This document shows positions 1 through 10,567 of a DNA stretch of 64,000 nucleotides, in pieces; within the stretch, counting starts at the first letter, position 1; every line of letters begins with the position of its first letter. This stretch comes from Symsagittifera roscoffensis (Eukaryota > Xenacoelomorpha > Acoela > Convolutidae): positions 2,356,001-2,420,000 of the forward strand of contig NC_087062.1 of assembly GCF_963678635.1 (NCBI RefSeq). The letters are read 5' to 3'. A model generated the notes under the pieces. The model had not been told where the DNA came from, did not search any database, and worked only from the letters and a program-made list of their open reading frames with translations. The translations under genes were made by a program, and so were the position numbers.

Positions 1-670
1 AGGCTTCAAGTATTGAAAAAAAATGTTTAAAATTTATAAGTATTTGAGCGACTGTTTGAGAGAAGAGCATTTAAGAAATGATCTCTTGGTCGAATATTTT
101 TTGCTGTTTGAGGCGATTTTCTAGTGTGGTCGAATTATTTATTAGTTTTTTGACAAGTGGGTTGAGTTTTGTAAAAAATTGTTGGGGGCAATTTTCATGG
201 TGACTGGGAGGTCGTCTTTTTCTTTATTTTTGTTTGTCAAATGATCCGGGGTATGGTGAGATTTTTATACTTTAGGCTAATTAAAATCTTCATTTTGTTA
301 CTTTAGGCTAAGTTATCAAATTTGTTTTGGGGGTATTCGTGGTCTGAGTTGGGGAAATATTGTTGATCTTTGGGTTATTAGATAAGGGAGGGGTACGGTA
401 TTATGGTGATATTTATTTTAGTTGTCAAGTTGGAGTGGTTTGCTTATTTTTGACCTGGAGGTTGTAAAGTTATAGTTAGAGATGTGCCTGGAGTTCTAGA
501 TTATTCGTCTAATTGATCTTAGTTTGAGTTAGAGAAAGTGGCGGATTGGATGAATCCTATTGGTCTATTTTGAACTAGAATTATTGCGTACTTGTGAGCA
601 TGTTATTTTGAAAAATTGAAATGAAAAATGTTACGGAGGTTTCAAGATTGTGAAGTATAAAATCTTAAAA

Positions 671-3600
671 TTACTTTTTAAATTCTACTTTCTTTAATAT
701 TTTAGATTGGGGGATGAACATTTTGTAGTTTTTACGTGGTTGATTTCGGAGTCTTGTTGTTTTTCTATGTTCTGATTTGTCTATTTCTTCTTGGGGTATT
801 ATTTGTTCTGTCATTTTTCTATTTTTTCTTTGTTTTGGAGATTCTTTATGGTTTTGTGTATTGTTTTTGATGGCGGTTGGTTTTGTGTTTTGATTTTCGG
901 TGGGGTTATCATTTTGTTCTGTGTTTTTCAGATGTGGTTCACTTTGAATGATTTTTAATCCTGTGAAAGAATATAATTGAGTTAATTCGCGGAGTGCGTA
1001 TTCTTTTGGGTAATAAGGTAATAGATTGTTTCGATGTTGAACGATTTCTTTTTTGTTTGAGTCGATAATTTTATATGTGACATCAGTGGGTTTTGCAATT
1101 ATTTGGTAGGGTCCTTTTCGGAGGGGTTGTAATTTTTTAGAAATTCCTTTTTGAGTATTAAAATTAGGTATTAAAACAAATGTTCCAATTTTTAAATCGG
1201 AGGCTGGTGTAAAACGTGAATTGATTTGTTCATTAATGTTTTGTCTTTGTAATAACTTTTTCGTTATTTTTTGGTAAATTTCATTGTGTTTCTTATCGCT
1301 ATTTAAAATCCATTCGGTGTGTGTACCGGAGGCTAATTTTAGAATTTGTGGGTGATGAAAATGATCTTCATCGTGCGTATGTAATGGGAGGTTATAACAA
1401 ATTGAGTCTTTATTTGGTTGACAATAACCTTGTGCGTTTTTATGGGAATTTGCTGTAAACATTATTGGTTTGCGTGGCTTTTGGTTGAAAACCATTTCAT
1501 ATGGTGACATTCCTAAAGTTGTCGTGATTTGTGAATTATATGCTAAGGGAAATAATTTTACATCTGCTGACCATTCGGTATATTTTGTATCATTTCCGTT
1601 GATGATACATCTAAGATATTCTTGTAATGAACGGTTCATACCTTCGACTAAGCCGTTTGTCCAAGGTGCATGAGATGTACGTGGTTTGTGTTTAATGTTG
1701 TATAAATGACATAGTGTTATTATTTCATTATTTATGAATTCTGTACCGTTGTCTGTAACTAAAATTTCTGGTAGTCCGAATTTTGCTATCCAGTGTTCAT
1801 AGAGTGTTGTGTAAGCGTAATAAGCGTTACAATGTGGTACTGGGTTAAGTGCTACATAATGTGTAAATGCGTCAACAATTACCATAATGTACGAGTTTCC
1901 TTCTGATGAGGGTGAAATTGGGCCTTTAGTATCAAATGAGATACGGTGATTAAAGTACAAACTTTGTCCTTTAAAATCTTGTTTTTGTGCTATTTGTTTT
2001 TGATTTGGGTAAGGTTTATTTAGTTGACATACTATACAATCATTGCATAGTACTTTCATCCAAATTGGTGCATTTGGGAAGTAAAAATTTTGTATAAAAT
2101 TTGAATATGTTTTTTCTGATCCAGAGTGTCCTTTAATATTTTGTGTATGTGAAATATTAAAAGCTATAAGAATCATACTTAAAGGGAGACATGGAACTGT
2201 AGATTCAATTAGTTTGTATTCTAGAAGGTCTGTGTTTTCGTTAATTGTTGTGTTGTTAAATTTGCGAAAGTATCGGAGGAGTGTTTTGTTTCCTAGAATG
2301 GTTGAATCTGCTTTGACAGGTTTAGTTTTATATTTGTGCCATGATTTTAGTTGTCGAATTACTGGGTCAAGGTTTTGATATTGTTTCAGTGTTGAAATTG
2401 TAATTGTTTCTGTTGGGGGGAGAAAAATGTTTTCGATTTCTAATTTAGATAAGGGTATTGTATCAAGTGGGTCGTGAAGGTCAAAAACTTGATTTATTGT
2501 GTATTTTGAATCATTTGTTTGTGGTCCTGATAAATTTATTTTATCAGTTAAATCTTCTTTTTCAATTAGTGGAAAATGGTCTTTCTTAGGTAGGTGTTGT
2601 TTTGTTCGTTTTTGTTGGGTGTTATTTTTTATCCATTGAGAATATGGAATTGGTTTAAAAGTTGATGTTCCAAGTAGGTCAACTTCATAATGATTATTTT
2701 GACAATCTAAATAAAGTGGGAAATGTTGTAAATTATTTATTTGTGATTGTTCAATATCAGTTTTTACTGCATATTTGCATTCTAATCGAGGTGATGTTTC
2801 GTTTTCTGCAAGGTAGAATTTTATATTTTTGGGTATTTCAACTGTTGTTTTTCGTGTAAGTAATTCAGGTGGTGTATTTCGACTTAAGGTGTCTGGTAAT
2901 GCAAGATTTTTTCCTGCAGTCCAAACTATATGTAAGTTTGGAAATTTCATTAGAATTAATTGAAATCTGTAAACTCGGTGGTTTGGGTTAGATTTCTGTG
3001 TGAAAAGAAAAATGATTGGTTTGTGGTCTGTGAATAAAACTGTGGGATGTTTTGATCCAAGTATCAGAAATTCATATTCTGTCAGTGTATATATTATGGC
3101 TGTACATTCTCTCATTAGAGTTGAGAGTCGTAGCTCTGCTTGAGTGAATAATCGGGAATTTGCTGATATCAGGTTCATTTTATTTGTACCATTATGTGAT
3201 TGTAATAGTGCTGCGCCGATGCCAAAGTTCGAAGCATCGCACATTGCATAAAATGGTTGATTTGAATCTGGAATTGTGTTTGAAATTTGTTCAGTTAAAA
3301 GTTTCTTTATTTCTTCAAATCGTGTTTGATGTTCTATGTTCCATTCAAAGTTATTTTGTTGTCTAAGGATGTTATAAAATGGTCGTAGATACAATTGCAT
3401 TTTATAAACATATTTACTTAAAAAGTTTAACATTCCAAGGAATTCTTGGATTTTCTTTTTATTTGTTGGTGGTTGAAGTTTTTGAATAGCGTCAATGCGT
3501 GATTTCAGTGGAGTGATTGTTTTTCTTTCTATGTTATGTCCTAAGAATTTAACTCTTGTCAAAAAGAAGTGTGATTTATCGGGGGCGGCCTTCAGATTTT

Positions 3601-6600
3601 CGTTCTGAAGTATTTGGTGATATGTTTCTAAAACTTTGAACATTTCGTCTTTTGTTTGTGATTGCATAAAAACATCGTCTAGATAGGTGATTGCGTTTTT
3701 CTTGAGTATTAGTGGTCTAAAAATTTTGCTCATAAAAGCTGAAAATGCTGCTGGTCCTATGGATATTCCATAGAATAAGCGATTGAATTCATATTGTTGG
3801 TTTCCGATAACAAATTGTGTTAAACGTCGTGATTGTTCATCTAGTGGCATTTGATTGTATGCACTATTCATGTCGGCGGTTGTGAAGTATTTGCCATTTA
3901 TTTTTGTTAAAATAACTTGTATTGGTTCGATGGGCCAATTGCATTTTGATTCATCTATGAGTGAATTGAGGTATCTAGCGTCGAGAACGATTTTTAATGA
4001 TTCTCCTTTAGCTAGAATGATAACGGGATTGATGAATGTGTTGCCTTTTGGTTGTTCTTCTTTATTAACTGGTGATATAATATTGTACTGTTCTAAAATA
4101 TCGAGTAATCTGTTTACTTTATCATGTAAGTGAATTGGTACTTTACTTGCTCTCTGTTTTTTGAAAACTGCGTCTGGTTTTAATGGGAGATGTAGTGATG
4201 AACTGATTTTGCCAACATCGAATTTTGATGTTGCATAGACTGATGAATATTTAATTAGCTGTTTGGCTAACTTTTCGAATTCGTCTTGTGTTATTTGTGA
4301 ATGTTGGAAATTAAACATTGTTAAAAATTTTTGTTGGTCCTCTGTGTAGTTACTTATGTTGAATGTAGGTTTGAAATATGGAGTTTTTGTGAAATAATCC
4401 GTATTTCTGTTTTCGTTACTTATTATATTATTTATAGATAATTCTTCATTAAGAATTGTAGATTGGCAAATATCTAGTAATTGGAGTATATTATTTACGC
4501 GATAGGCTTTTTCGTGTATTGGTGATATTGTAGCGTTAGTTTCACAATATCCTAAAAGTCCTAAAGGTAATGTTACTTGGTAAGGTGTGTTGTTATAAAC
4601 ATGTAAGGAAATAATATCTGAATTCGAATTTTTCAAATATTTTATTGAAGAGATTGTGATTTTGAAAAATTTATGAATAGGTTTGAATTCAAAATCTGAC
4701 ATATAAAATTTTTGTTTGTTTTGTTCTTTATCATATTGGTGAACTTGTTTGATTGAAAAATTATAGATGTTTCCTGATAGTGGTTTCAGGTGTTTTCTTT
4801 GTTGGTTAAATATCGGATAAAATTTTGAAAAGAATGGTGGTTGTTTGTTTAATCTTTGAAAAAATGTTAGGGATGTTTCTTTTGTTTTTGTATATTTATC
4901 TTTGATTAATATTTTACTGTTTAGGATGTTAATTGTTGGTATATACTTCGAAATAAATGGTATTCCAATGATATTATATTTAATATCAGTGATATGGAAT
5001 ATTTGTTTAAATGGTTTGTTTAGAATTTTACTTTGCTCCATTGTTCTGGTAGGGAGGAGAAATAATTGGATTTTTCCGTAGTTTATCAATGTTGATCCTT
5101 GTGCTGTTGCTAGCTTACTGCAGATTTCAAGAGGTGTTAGCTTTGGATGTAAAGTTTTTATTTCATTCCATGTGGGAATGTTTATTATGTTTGATTCTGC
5201 TCCTGAATCAATTAAAAAATCTATTTCAAGGTCTGGTGGTTGAAATTCTTTATTTCTTGGGCTTTCTAAGAGAAATGGTATTGTCCAAATTTTTTCTTTG
5301 GGTTGTTCTTTTTGTATATTTTGGTAGATGTGGTTTGTATTCAAGCATTTTGTTTTGACATTTTGATTGGGTTGTTCTGTAGTATTTTTTGCATTTGTTT
5401 CTTGCGTTGTTGGTGTGGAATTTATGGGTGTAGTGTAATAATTTTGAAGAAATTCTGATTGATTTTCATATATATGTGATGGAAAGGGTTGTTCATATAT
5501 GACAGATTCATAGTCATTTTCGACTTTTATCATATTGATAGAAAGAGTGTTTTCTGTATCACTTTCTGAATCTGATGATGTACAATTTATTTGATTGAGT
5601 TGTAACGTATCAGTAACTGTGTCATCAATACCTGGGGGGTCTGATGTTGTTTCTGGGTTAGCTTGTACTTGATTGATTTGTCTTTGATGTTTAGGTGTAC
5701 TGCTTCTATGACGATTATTAGAATTATTATAGTTATTATTATTCCGGTGTGGTGATTGGGAATGATTTCTATAACGATTATTATAACTTGGGTGTCGATT
5801 TTGTGAATTATTTCGCGATCTGTTTTGGTAATTATTGTTTGGTCTGTTATAGTTCGATCTACTATATGAGTTATTCCTTGATCGATTGTTCGGGTAATTC
5901 TGGTTTCGGTTGTTTGAATAACTTCTATTTCGATTATAGGAGTAGTTTCTATTCCTATTGTATGATGAATTTCGTGATTGGTTGTTTGGATAATAGTTAT
6001 TTCTTGATTGGGAATTAGATCTAGAAACAAATCGTTGTGTATTTGAATTTGATCTGGAGTAGTTATTTCTACTATTTGATCTATTGTAGTGATTTTGTGA
6101 TGAATTTTGTGTATTTCTTCGTTCTGGTGATCTTCCTCTATAACTTGAGTTATATGGGGATTGATTTCTTGTATAACTGGTATTGTTCGGAAGTGGCTTT
6201 CCTGAACTGTTGTTGCTGTATACATTTTTGTTTGGTAGATTTTGATCTTTTTTCATGTATTGATAGAATGATTTATTTGGTTCTTTGTATTTTTGAGGTT
6301 TATTTTGACTATCTTGCTGTTTTTGTCTACATTCGGAAATACTATGTCCGTATCGTCGGCAATAATTACACCATTTTTTGAAAGATGGTTTGCCTTTAAA
6401 GTTTGGGTTCTTTTCGTAAATATTGAGTATTTCAGTGATTTTTTCAACGAGGTCTGTTTCTGATTCTTGTATATTATTAATATTAGTGGGAGTCGTTTCA
6501 ATTCTGTTAACGTATTGTAATTTCAGATTTTCCGTTTCTTCTAGTTTCATCGTGATTTCTGCTTGTTCTAGTTTGTCTACTAGTTTTCTAAAATCTAAAT

Positions 6601-8893
6601 CGGGTTCTCGAATTGAAGAAGGATGGGATGCTCTCTTTTTTATTGCTATTTTCCTTAATTGTGGTGTTAAGGTCATCATTAAGATTTCTGTCATCTTTGT
6701 GTTTTTATAGTCATGTGTATTTAGTGAATATGCTTTTCGAACTAGTGTTTCGATTCGTACTGCTATTTGCTTGATGGTTTCGTTTGGTAATCTGCGAATT
6801 TCATTACATAAAACTCTTTGTTGTTGTTTGTTTCTTTCGGAGTCAAACATTTTTGAAAATTCTTGTGTAAATCTTTTCCAGTTTGATTTTATTTCTAGAG
6901 GTAGTACTGAAAACCATTTTTGGGCTGCGCCATCTAAGGTTGTTTGTATCAACGCTGTGCGTCGATGTATCCAGTTTTGATGTAGTGGCGTATTAATAGG
7001 TTCAGGTCCTATATTTAAAATCAAATTTGCTGTTACTGCATTTAAATAATCTTCTACAGAGTATTCAGGGTCTGTTCCTGTGAAAACCATTAAAGGTTTA
7101 TTTGATGTTATTGATGATCCACCCATAAGGTATGGATTCATTGTCATTTGTAATGATTCTGCTGCATTTGGCATTTGAGAAAAATTTGAAAGTTGGTTTC
7201 TTGTTATTTCATGTTGTTGGAGATAATATGGGAGTGGTATTTCATTTTGCATTTGTGATGGTTGATACGAGTGTGCAGTCATTGGATTTTGTTGTTGAAT
7301 TGGTTGAAAAGATTGTGTATTAATTGGATTTTGTTGTTGAATTGGTTGTTGATGTTGTGCATCTATTGTTTGTGGAGAAAAATTTCTATGATTTGTACAT
7401 GTTTTCTGTATTCCTTGTCTACGATATTCTTGAGTATTTGTTGCAAATATATCTTGTTGTAAGAAATCATCATCTGAGGATAAATAATCCATTTGATAAG
7501 ATGTTTGTTTTTTATTTTTATTTTGTTGAAAAAATGGGTAATTTTCACTGCGATCCTGTGGAGGATTTGGTTGAAAATTTTTGGAATTATATTGGGCCGT
7601 TGGGTTATCCCAGTTTCGAGGTTTTGTATATTGATTAAAATTCCTTTGTGGTTGATAATTTGTTTTTGATGGATGTGTATAATTATAATTATGGTCTGCA
7701 AAGTTGTTTCTAGTGAATGTTTTGCGTGTTTTTGATGGTATTGTCATGGGTCTGTATGTTTGGTAATCCATATGTGAATATTTAGGGGCAACCGAAGGTT
7801 TAACGGTTGATTGTAAGGTTACCTGTGTTTGTGAAGGATTTGTATTTCTTGGTGTTGTTAAATTTGGGCGTATTGGTGAAATACTTTGTTGTGTAGTTGT
7901 TGTGTGTACAATTTCTTCATTTATGAAGTGTGATGGTGTCTGGATATCTTGTTGAGTAAGATTCCTAGTTCCATTGAGGTTTTCGTTGTGTATGACTGTA
8001 GAGTTTAAACTATTATTTTGTGTATCGGGTAAAAATGTATTATAGTTTAATGGTGTTGCATCAATTGTTAATGGTATTACTCTTACATAATCTCTTATGT
8101 AAGATATCGTACTTATTGCTTGACTTGAGATTGATTGTGGAAAGCTTATAAATGCGGGATGAGACCATTCGGGGTCCCAAACATAATCTGATTGTTCTGT
8201 GATAGCGGTATCATCGTTCGAATTTTGGGGTCTAAAATTTTTTCTTGCTTGTGCAATTAAATCAATATTGTGTGTGAAATAATCTATTATGAACCATGCC
8301 AAAATTTTTTGTAGATCGTGTTTTGTATGTTGTGAAACGTCGTCTTTCGTGAAATTTTCTTTAATGATGTTTAAATAACTAGAGAGTAGTGTGATTTCAT
8401 GTCGTACTTTCAAATGTTTAGATGTTTCTGTCGGTGAGACATTTGTTATTGGGATTTCGTTTTCTAATATCGAAATATAACTATATATTATTGCGAAAAC
8501 TTCATTGGTGAAAATGGAGTTTGCTCTTTGTGAGTTATGGTATTGGATGCTTTTTATATATTCTGAAAAAACTTTTGAAAATTCTAAATCAAGATCGTCT
8601 GTTTGAATAGTATATGTTCTATTATTATGGTTTGGGGAAGTGAATTCTATAGAGTAGATTCCATACTGTTGTGTTATGTTGCATATATCTTTTAGATAGT
8701 GATCTATGATTTGTCTTTTGATTTTTACATCGGGGAACTCTGTTTTACATGGGCTGATTCCGGGTTCAAATAAATTTACGAGTAAATTTTGACAAAATAT
8801 GTGTTGTCCTCTATCAGTATCTGCATCTACTATAAAAGGAAAGATTTCATCATCATCTGGAGTTTCGTCACCTGGGGTGTGTGTTGAACTCAT
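671..8893 (-). CDS. Ty3/gypsy Gag-Pol polyprotein, 2740 aa
   Basis: One uninterrupted frame encodes all proteins for reverse transcription and integration. Seen in order: a long Gln/Asn-rich N-terminal region; a Gag capsid-like segment at about 600-760; a CCHC zinc knuckle C842-X2-C845-X4-H850-X4-C855; an Arg/Ser/Asn-rich low-complexity region at about 900-1065; an aspartic protease with DSG at 1229-1231; reverse transcriptase with YLDD at 1737-1740; Ty3-type RNase H beginning near D1886; an integrase HHCC zinc region near 2256; and the catalytic triad D2321, D2381, E2417 with the typical 35-residue D-E spacing. No chromodomain and no envelope frame are seen. Gag and Pol are fused without a frameshift or stop. 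At 2740 residues it is much longer than common Ty3/gypsy polyproteins, mainly because of the Gag part. Confidence 0.95.
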   Translation of the reverse strand: MSSTHTPGDETPDDDEIFPFIVDADTDRGQHIFCQNLLVNLFEPGISPCKTEFPDVKIKRQIIDHYLKDICNITQQYGIYSIEFTSPNHNNRTYTIQTDDLDLEFSKVFSEYIKSIQYHNSQRANSIFTNEVFAIIYSYISILENEIPITNVSPTETSKHLKVRHEITLLSSYLNIIKENFTKDDVSQHTKHDLQKILAWFIIDYFTHNIDLIAQARKNFRPQNSNDDTAITEQSDYVWDPEWSHPAFISFPQSISSQAISTISYIRDYVRVIPLTIDATPLNYNTFLPDTQNNSLNSTVIHNENLNGTRNLTQQDIQTPSHFINEEIVHTTTTQQSISPIRPNLTTPRNTNPSQTQVTLQSTVKPSVAPKYSHMDYQTYRPMTIPSKTRKTFTRNNFADHNYNYTHPSKTNYQPQRNFNQYTKPRNWDNPTAQYNSKNFQPNPPQDRSENYPFFQQNKNKKQTSYQMDYLSSDDDFLQQDIFATNTQEYRRQGIQKTCTNHRNFSPQTIDAQHQQPIQQQNPINTQSFQPIQQQNPMTAHSYQPSQMQNEIPLPYYLQQHEITRNQLSNFSQMPNAAESLQMTMNPYLMGGSSITSNKPLMVFTGTDPEYSVEDYLNAVTANLILNIGPEPINTPLHQNWIHRRTALIQTTLDGAAQKWFSVLPLEIKSNWKRFTQEFSKMFDSERNKQQQRVLCNEIRRLPNETIKQIAVRIETLVRKAYSLNTHDYKNTKMTEILMMTLTPQLRKIAIKKRASHPSSIREPDLDFRKLVDKLEQAEITMKLEETENLKLQYVNRIETTPTNINNIQESETDLVEKITEILNIYEKNPNFKGKPSFKKWCNYCRRYGHSISECRQKQQDSQNKPQKYKEPNKSFYQYMKKDQNLPNKNVYSNNSSGKPLPNNTSYTRNQSPYNSSYRGRSPERRNTQNSSQNHYNRSNSRNNYSRSNSNTQRFVSRSNSQSRNNYYPNNQSRNSSYNRNRNYSYNRNRSYSNNRNQNYPNNRSRNNSYSRSNYNRPNNNYQNRSRNNSQNRHPSYNNRYRNHSQSPHRNNNNYNNSNNRHRSSTPKHQRQINQVQANPETTSDPPGIDDTVTDTLQLNQINCTSSDSESDTENTLSINMIKVENDYESVIYEQPFPSHIYENQSEFLQNYYTTPINSTPTTQETNAKNTTEQPNQNVKTKCLNTNHIYQNIQKEQPKEKIWTIPFLLESPRNKEFQPPDLEIDFLIDSGAESNIINIPTWNEIKTLHPKLTPLEICSKLATAQGSTLINYGKIQLFLLPTRTMEQSKILNKPFKQIFHITDIKYNIIGIPFISKYIPTINILNSKILIKDKYTKTKETSLTFFQRLNKQPPFFSKFYPIFNQQRKHLKPLSGNIYNFSIKQVHQYDKEQNKQKFYMSDFEFKPIHKFFKITISSIKYLKNSNSDIISLHVYNNTPYQVTLPLGLLGYCETNATISPIHEKAYRVNNILQLLDICQSTILNEELSINNIISNENRNTDYFTKTPYFKPTFNISNYTEDQQKFLTMFNFQHSQITQDEFEKLAKQLIKYSSVYATSKFDVGKISSSLHLPLKPDAVFKKQRASKVPIHLHDKVNRLLDILEQYNIISPVNKEEQPKGNTFINPVIILAKGESLKIVLDARYLNSLIDESKCNWPIEPIQVILTKINGKYFTTADMNSAYNQMPLDEQSRRLTQFVIGNQQYEFNRLFYGISIGPAAFSAFMSKIFRPLILKKNAITYLDDVFMQSQTKDEMFKVLETYHQILQNENLKAAPDKSHFFLTRVKFLGHNIERKTITPLKSRIDAIQKLQPPTNKKKIQEFLGMLNFLSKYVYKMQLYLRPFYNILRQQNNFEWNIEHQTRFEEIKKLLTEQISNTIPDSNQPFYAMCDASNFGIGAALLQSHNGTNKMNLISANSRLFTQAELRLSTLMRECTAIIYTLTEYEFLILGSKHPTVLFTDHKPIIFLFTQKSNPNHRVYRFQLILMKFPNLHIVWTAGKNLALPDTLSRNTPPELLTRKTTVEIPKNIKFYLAENETSPRLECKYAVKTDIEQSQINNLQHFPLYLDCQNNHYEVDLLGTSTFKPIPYSQWIKNNTQQKRTKQHLPKKDHFPLIEKEDLTDKINLSGPQTNDSKYTINQVFDLHDPLDTIPLSKLEIENIFLPPTETITISTLKQYQNLDPVIRQLKSWHKYKTKPVKADSTILGNKTLLRYFRKFNNTTINENTDLLEYKLIESTVPCLPLSMILIAFNISHTQNIKGHSGSEKTYSNFIQNFYFPNAPIWMKVLCNDCIVCQLNKPYPNQKQIAQKQDFKGQSLYFNHRISFDTKGPISPSSEGNSYIMVIVDAFTHYVALNPVPHCNAYYAYTTLYEHWIAKFGLPEILVTDNGTEFINNEIITLCHLYNIKHKPRTSHAPWTNGLVEGMNRSLQEYLRCIINGNDTKYTEWSADVKLFPLAYNSQITTTLGMSPYEMVFNQKPRKPIMFTANSHKNAQGYCQPNKDSICYNLPLHTHDEDHFHHPQILKLASGTHTEWILNSDKKHNEIYQKITKKLLQRQNINEQINSRFTPASDLKIGTFVLIPNFNTQKGISKKLQPLRKGPYQIIAKPTDVTYKIIDSNKKEIVQHRNNLLPYYPKEYALRELTQLYSFTGLKIIQSEPHLKNTEQNDNPTENQNTKPTAIKNNTQNHKESPKQRKNRKMTEQIIPQEEIDKSEHRKTTRLRNQPRKNYKMFIPQSKILKKVEFKK

Positions 8894-9335
8894 TTTTCCG
8901 TTCGATGACTGTTAATATGTAATTATTAATGTGTCGAATTGGTTGATTCCAATTGTATAGATGTACTGGTTTGTGTTTGTACTGTTTTTTTATTCTTCTT
9001 TTTCCTCTTTGTGATGAATTTGAAGTTGTTTCTGAGTCAGAAAAATATAATTGATCGTGAAGTGGGTAATTTTTATCTATTGATTCTTTTAGTTTGTAAA
9101 GTTCGTCTAAACTGTTGGTTTCTGATTCTGAAAATGCGTTTCGATTTTTTGAAAATCTTTTTCGTGTTATTTGTCTTTGTTTAGTTATTATTTTTCTCTT
9201 TAGTGTTTGTCGTTTTGTGCGAATGTATCCAACTGTTTGTGTATGAGGTGTGATTACAAGGTCGTATTTTTTGTTATCTATTTCACAATTGTGTAAAATG
9301 ATTGTTTGTTTATTTCCTAGGTTTTTAAATGACAT
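8868..9335 (-). CDS. Basic accessory ORF upstream of Gag-Pol, 155 aa, unknown
   Basis: This frame precedes Gag-Pol and overlaps its start by 26 bases in a different register (+1 relative). The product is strongly hydrophilic and basic: a Lys/Arg-rich stretch at about residues 38-65, an acidic Ser/Asp/Glu patch around residues 67-102, and a second basic patch near residue 110. There is no Cys/His zinc motif, no signal peptide and no membrane segment. Most Ty3/gypsy elements have no ORF here. It could be a separate accessory or nucleic-acid-binding protein, or an N-terminal extension of Gag reached by frameshifting. No family was recognised. Confidence 0.55.
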   Translation of the reverse strand: MSFKNLGNKQTIILHNCEIDNKKYDLVITPHTQTVGYIRTKRQTLKRKIITKQRQITRKRFSKNRNAFSESETNSLDELYKLKESIDKNYPLHDQLYFSDSETTSNSSQRGKRRIKKQYKHKPVHLYNWNQPIRHINNYILTVIERKNEFNTHPR

Positions 9336-9850
9336 AAGGTTTAGAATGGCGGATGCAAAGGTTGTTAAATGATTTCTATTTTCCTAAACTGTTAGTTCTT
9401 ACGATTTTTTGGTTAGCTTAACCTGGGTCTATTTGTTCAGGGTTGGAGAGAAAAGTATATCGATTCCGAAGAATGATTTTTACTTTCTCGTGACTAGTAT
9501 AAGCTAAGGTGTTAACTTACTTAATCTTACTTAGGGGTAGTGATTGTGTTCAAGGGTTGGAGAATAGTAAATCGATCCACAAGGTTCAGGTATAATTAGA
9601 ACGCGAGTAGTTCGTTAGATACTATTTTAAACTTACTAAGTCTAAGATTTATCCTGGGTCTGGTAAGAGGGGGGGTCAAGTGAAGGATGAATAACCGAAG
9701 TTCTTCACTGTTTATCCTAATTTGAATGATTAGTTTTGTGTAAAAATTTCTGTTAGTCCTGGGTTTTTAGAAAGGGTTGGGTAGTGAATCGACGTTTGAG
9801 GTCGTTAGACACTAATTAAGTGGGTGGGGGAGAACAAAGTTGTTCTGTTT

Positions 9851-9935
9851 GATCCAAGGATAAGCCTTGATGATCAAATTTAAATTTTAATTAAGTAGAA
9901 AATGATTTAAGATCCAAGGATAAGCCTTGATGATC
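9851..9935 (-). repeat. Two exact 25-bp direct repeats with internal hairpin in the leader
   Basis: The 25-bp unit begins GATCCAAGGATAAGCC on the plus strand and occurs at 9851-9875 and 9911-9935, exactly 60 bp apart. Inside each unit AAGG and CCTT flank a 5-base loop, with GATC on both outer sides, so the RNA can fold as an imperfect hairpin. The spacers between and after the copies differ. Confidence 0.8.
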
Positions 9936-10265
9936 TGGTTTTAAAATTAAGTGAATTTAAGTTTTAATAAAATTTCAAATGTGTGTAAAGGAAAGATTTA
10001 GTGTTTTTATGATATTAGTGAGTTGATGATTGCTGTTATGTTTTAGGTGATGAAGCTGGAACAACAAGATGATTTATGATTACTAACCATTTATTGTCAT
10101 GCTACTAATTTTTATTTGTATTTTCCAATAAATATTTTTCAAACATGTTTTGTATAATACTGCAGAGTTTTAGGAAAACGATCTTAGATCTTTTTATCAA
10201 TCGTTATTGTATAATATTAATTTTGTTTAGCGCCTGAAATGATTTTGAAGAGTAACTTCAAGGTT

Positions 10266-10499
10266 TTATGTTTGCAAATGGAAATCTAAATTCATTGCAA
10301 GTAGTATTCGAAATATAAAAGTTTGTTCTGGCTTTTGCCGAACTATCATATAACTATACGGCAAGTTTCTACTTTGTCGTATGTCGTCTTTGGTTCGAGG
10401 TCTTCTTCCAATTCCGGGTAGTTCTATTATGGTTCGGAATATTGGCTCTGATCTATTGAGTCGGAGAGACATTTCAATTAAATTATTGTCGTATAACAT
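10266..10499 (-). CDS. Small ORF in retrotransposon leader, 77 aa, doubtful
   Basis: A 77-residue frame starting 69 bases downstream of the primer-binding site. It has mixed composition with several Arg, Leu and Ile residues and no domain I recognise. In an AT-rich leader an open frame of this length can occur by chance. It could be an upstream ORF or a first coding exon of a spliced transcript. Kept as a weak candidate because it is the only sizeable sense-strand frame in the leader. Confidence 0.2.
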   Translation of the reverse strand: MLYDNNLIEMSLRLNRSEPIFRTIIELPGIGRRPRTKDDIRQSRNLPYSYMIVRQKPEQTFIFRILLAMNLDFHLQT

Positions 10500-10567
10500 T
10501 TTGTAAATGTTTTTGTCTAATTTCTAATCTATTTTTGGTTAATTCTAATCTAGTAAGGTCTTGTTCG

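Larger units (their letters stand above)
9336..10567 (-). other. Untranslated leader of the Ty3/gypsy element
   Basis: About 1.2 kb between the primer-binding site and the first larger ORF. It holds two exact 25-bp direct repeats 60 bp apart (9851-9875 and 9911-9935), each able to form a small hairpin, and three degenerate copies of a motif like AGGGTTGGAGA...ATCGAT (about 9438-9467, 9551-9578, 9771-9793). A short ORF lies at 10266-10499. Packaging or dimerisation signals would be expected in such a leader, but none can be recognised by sequence alone. Confidence 0.6.

Noticed and set aside
1-670. 3' LTR within the left edge
   Set aside because: No similarity to the 410-bp LTR; the element continues past the edge.
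5587-6225. 212-codon minus-strand frame rich in Ile/Thr/His
   Set aside because: It is the alternate frame of the Arg/Ser/Asn-rich Gag region; simple composition keeps it open.
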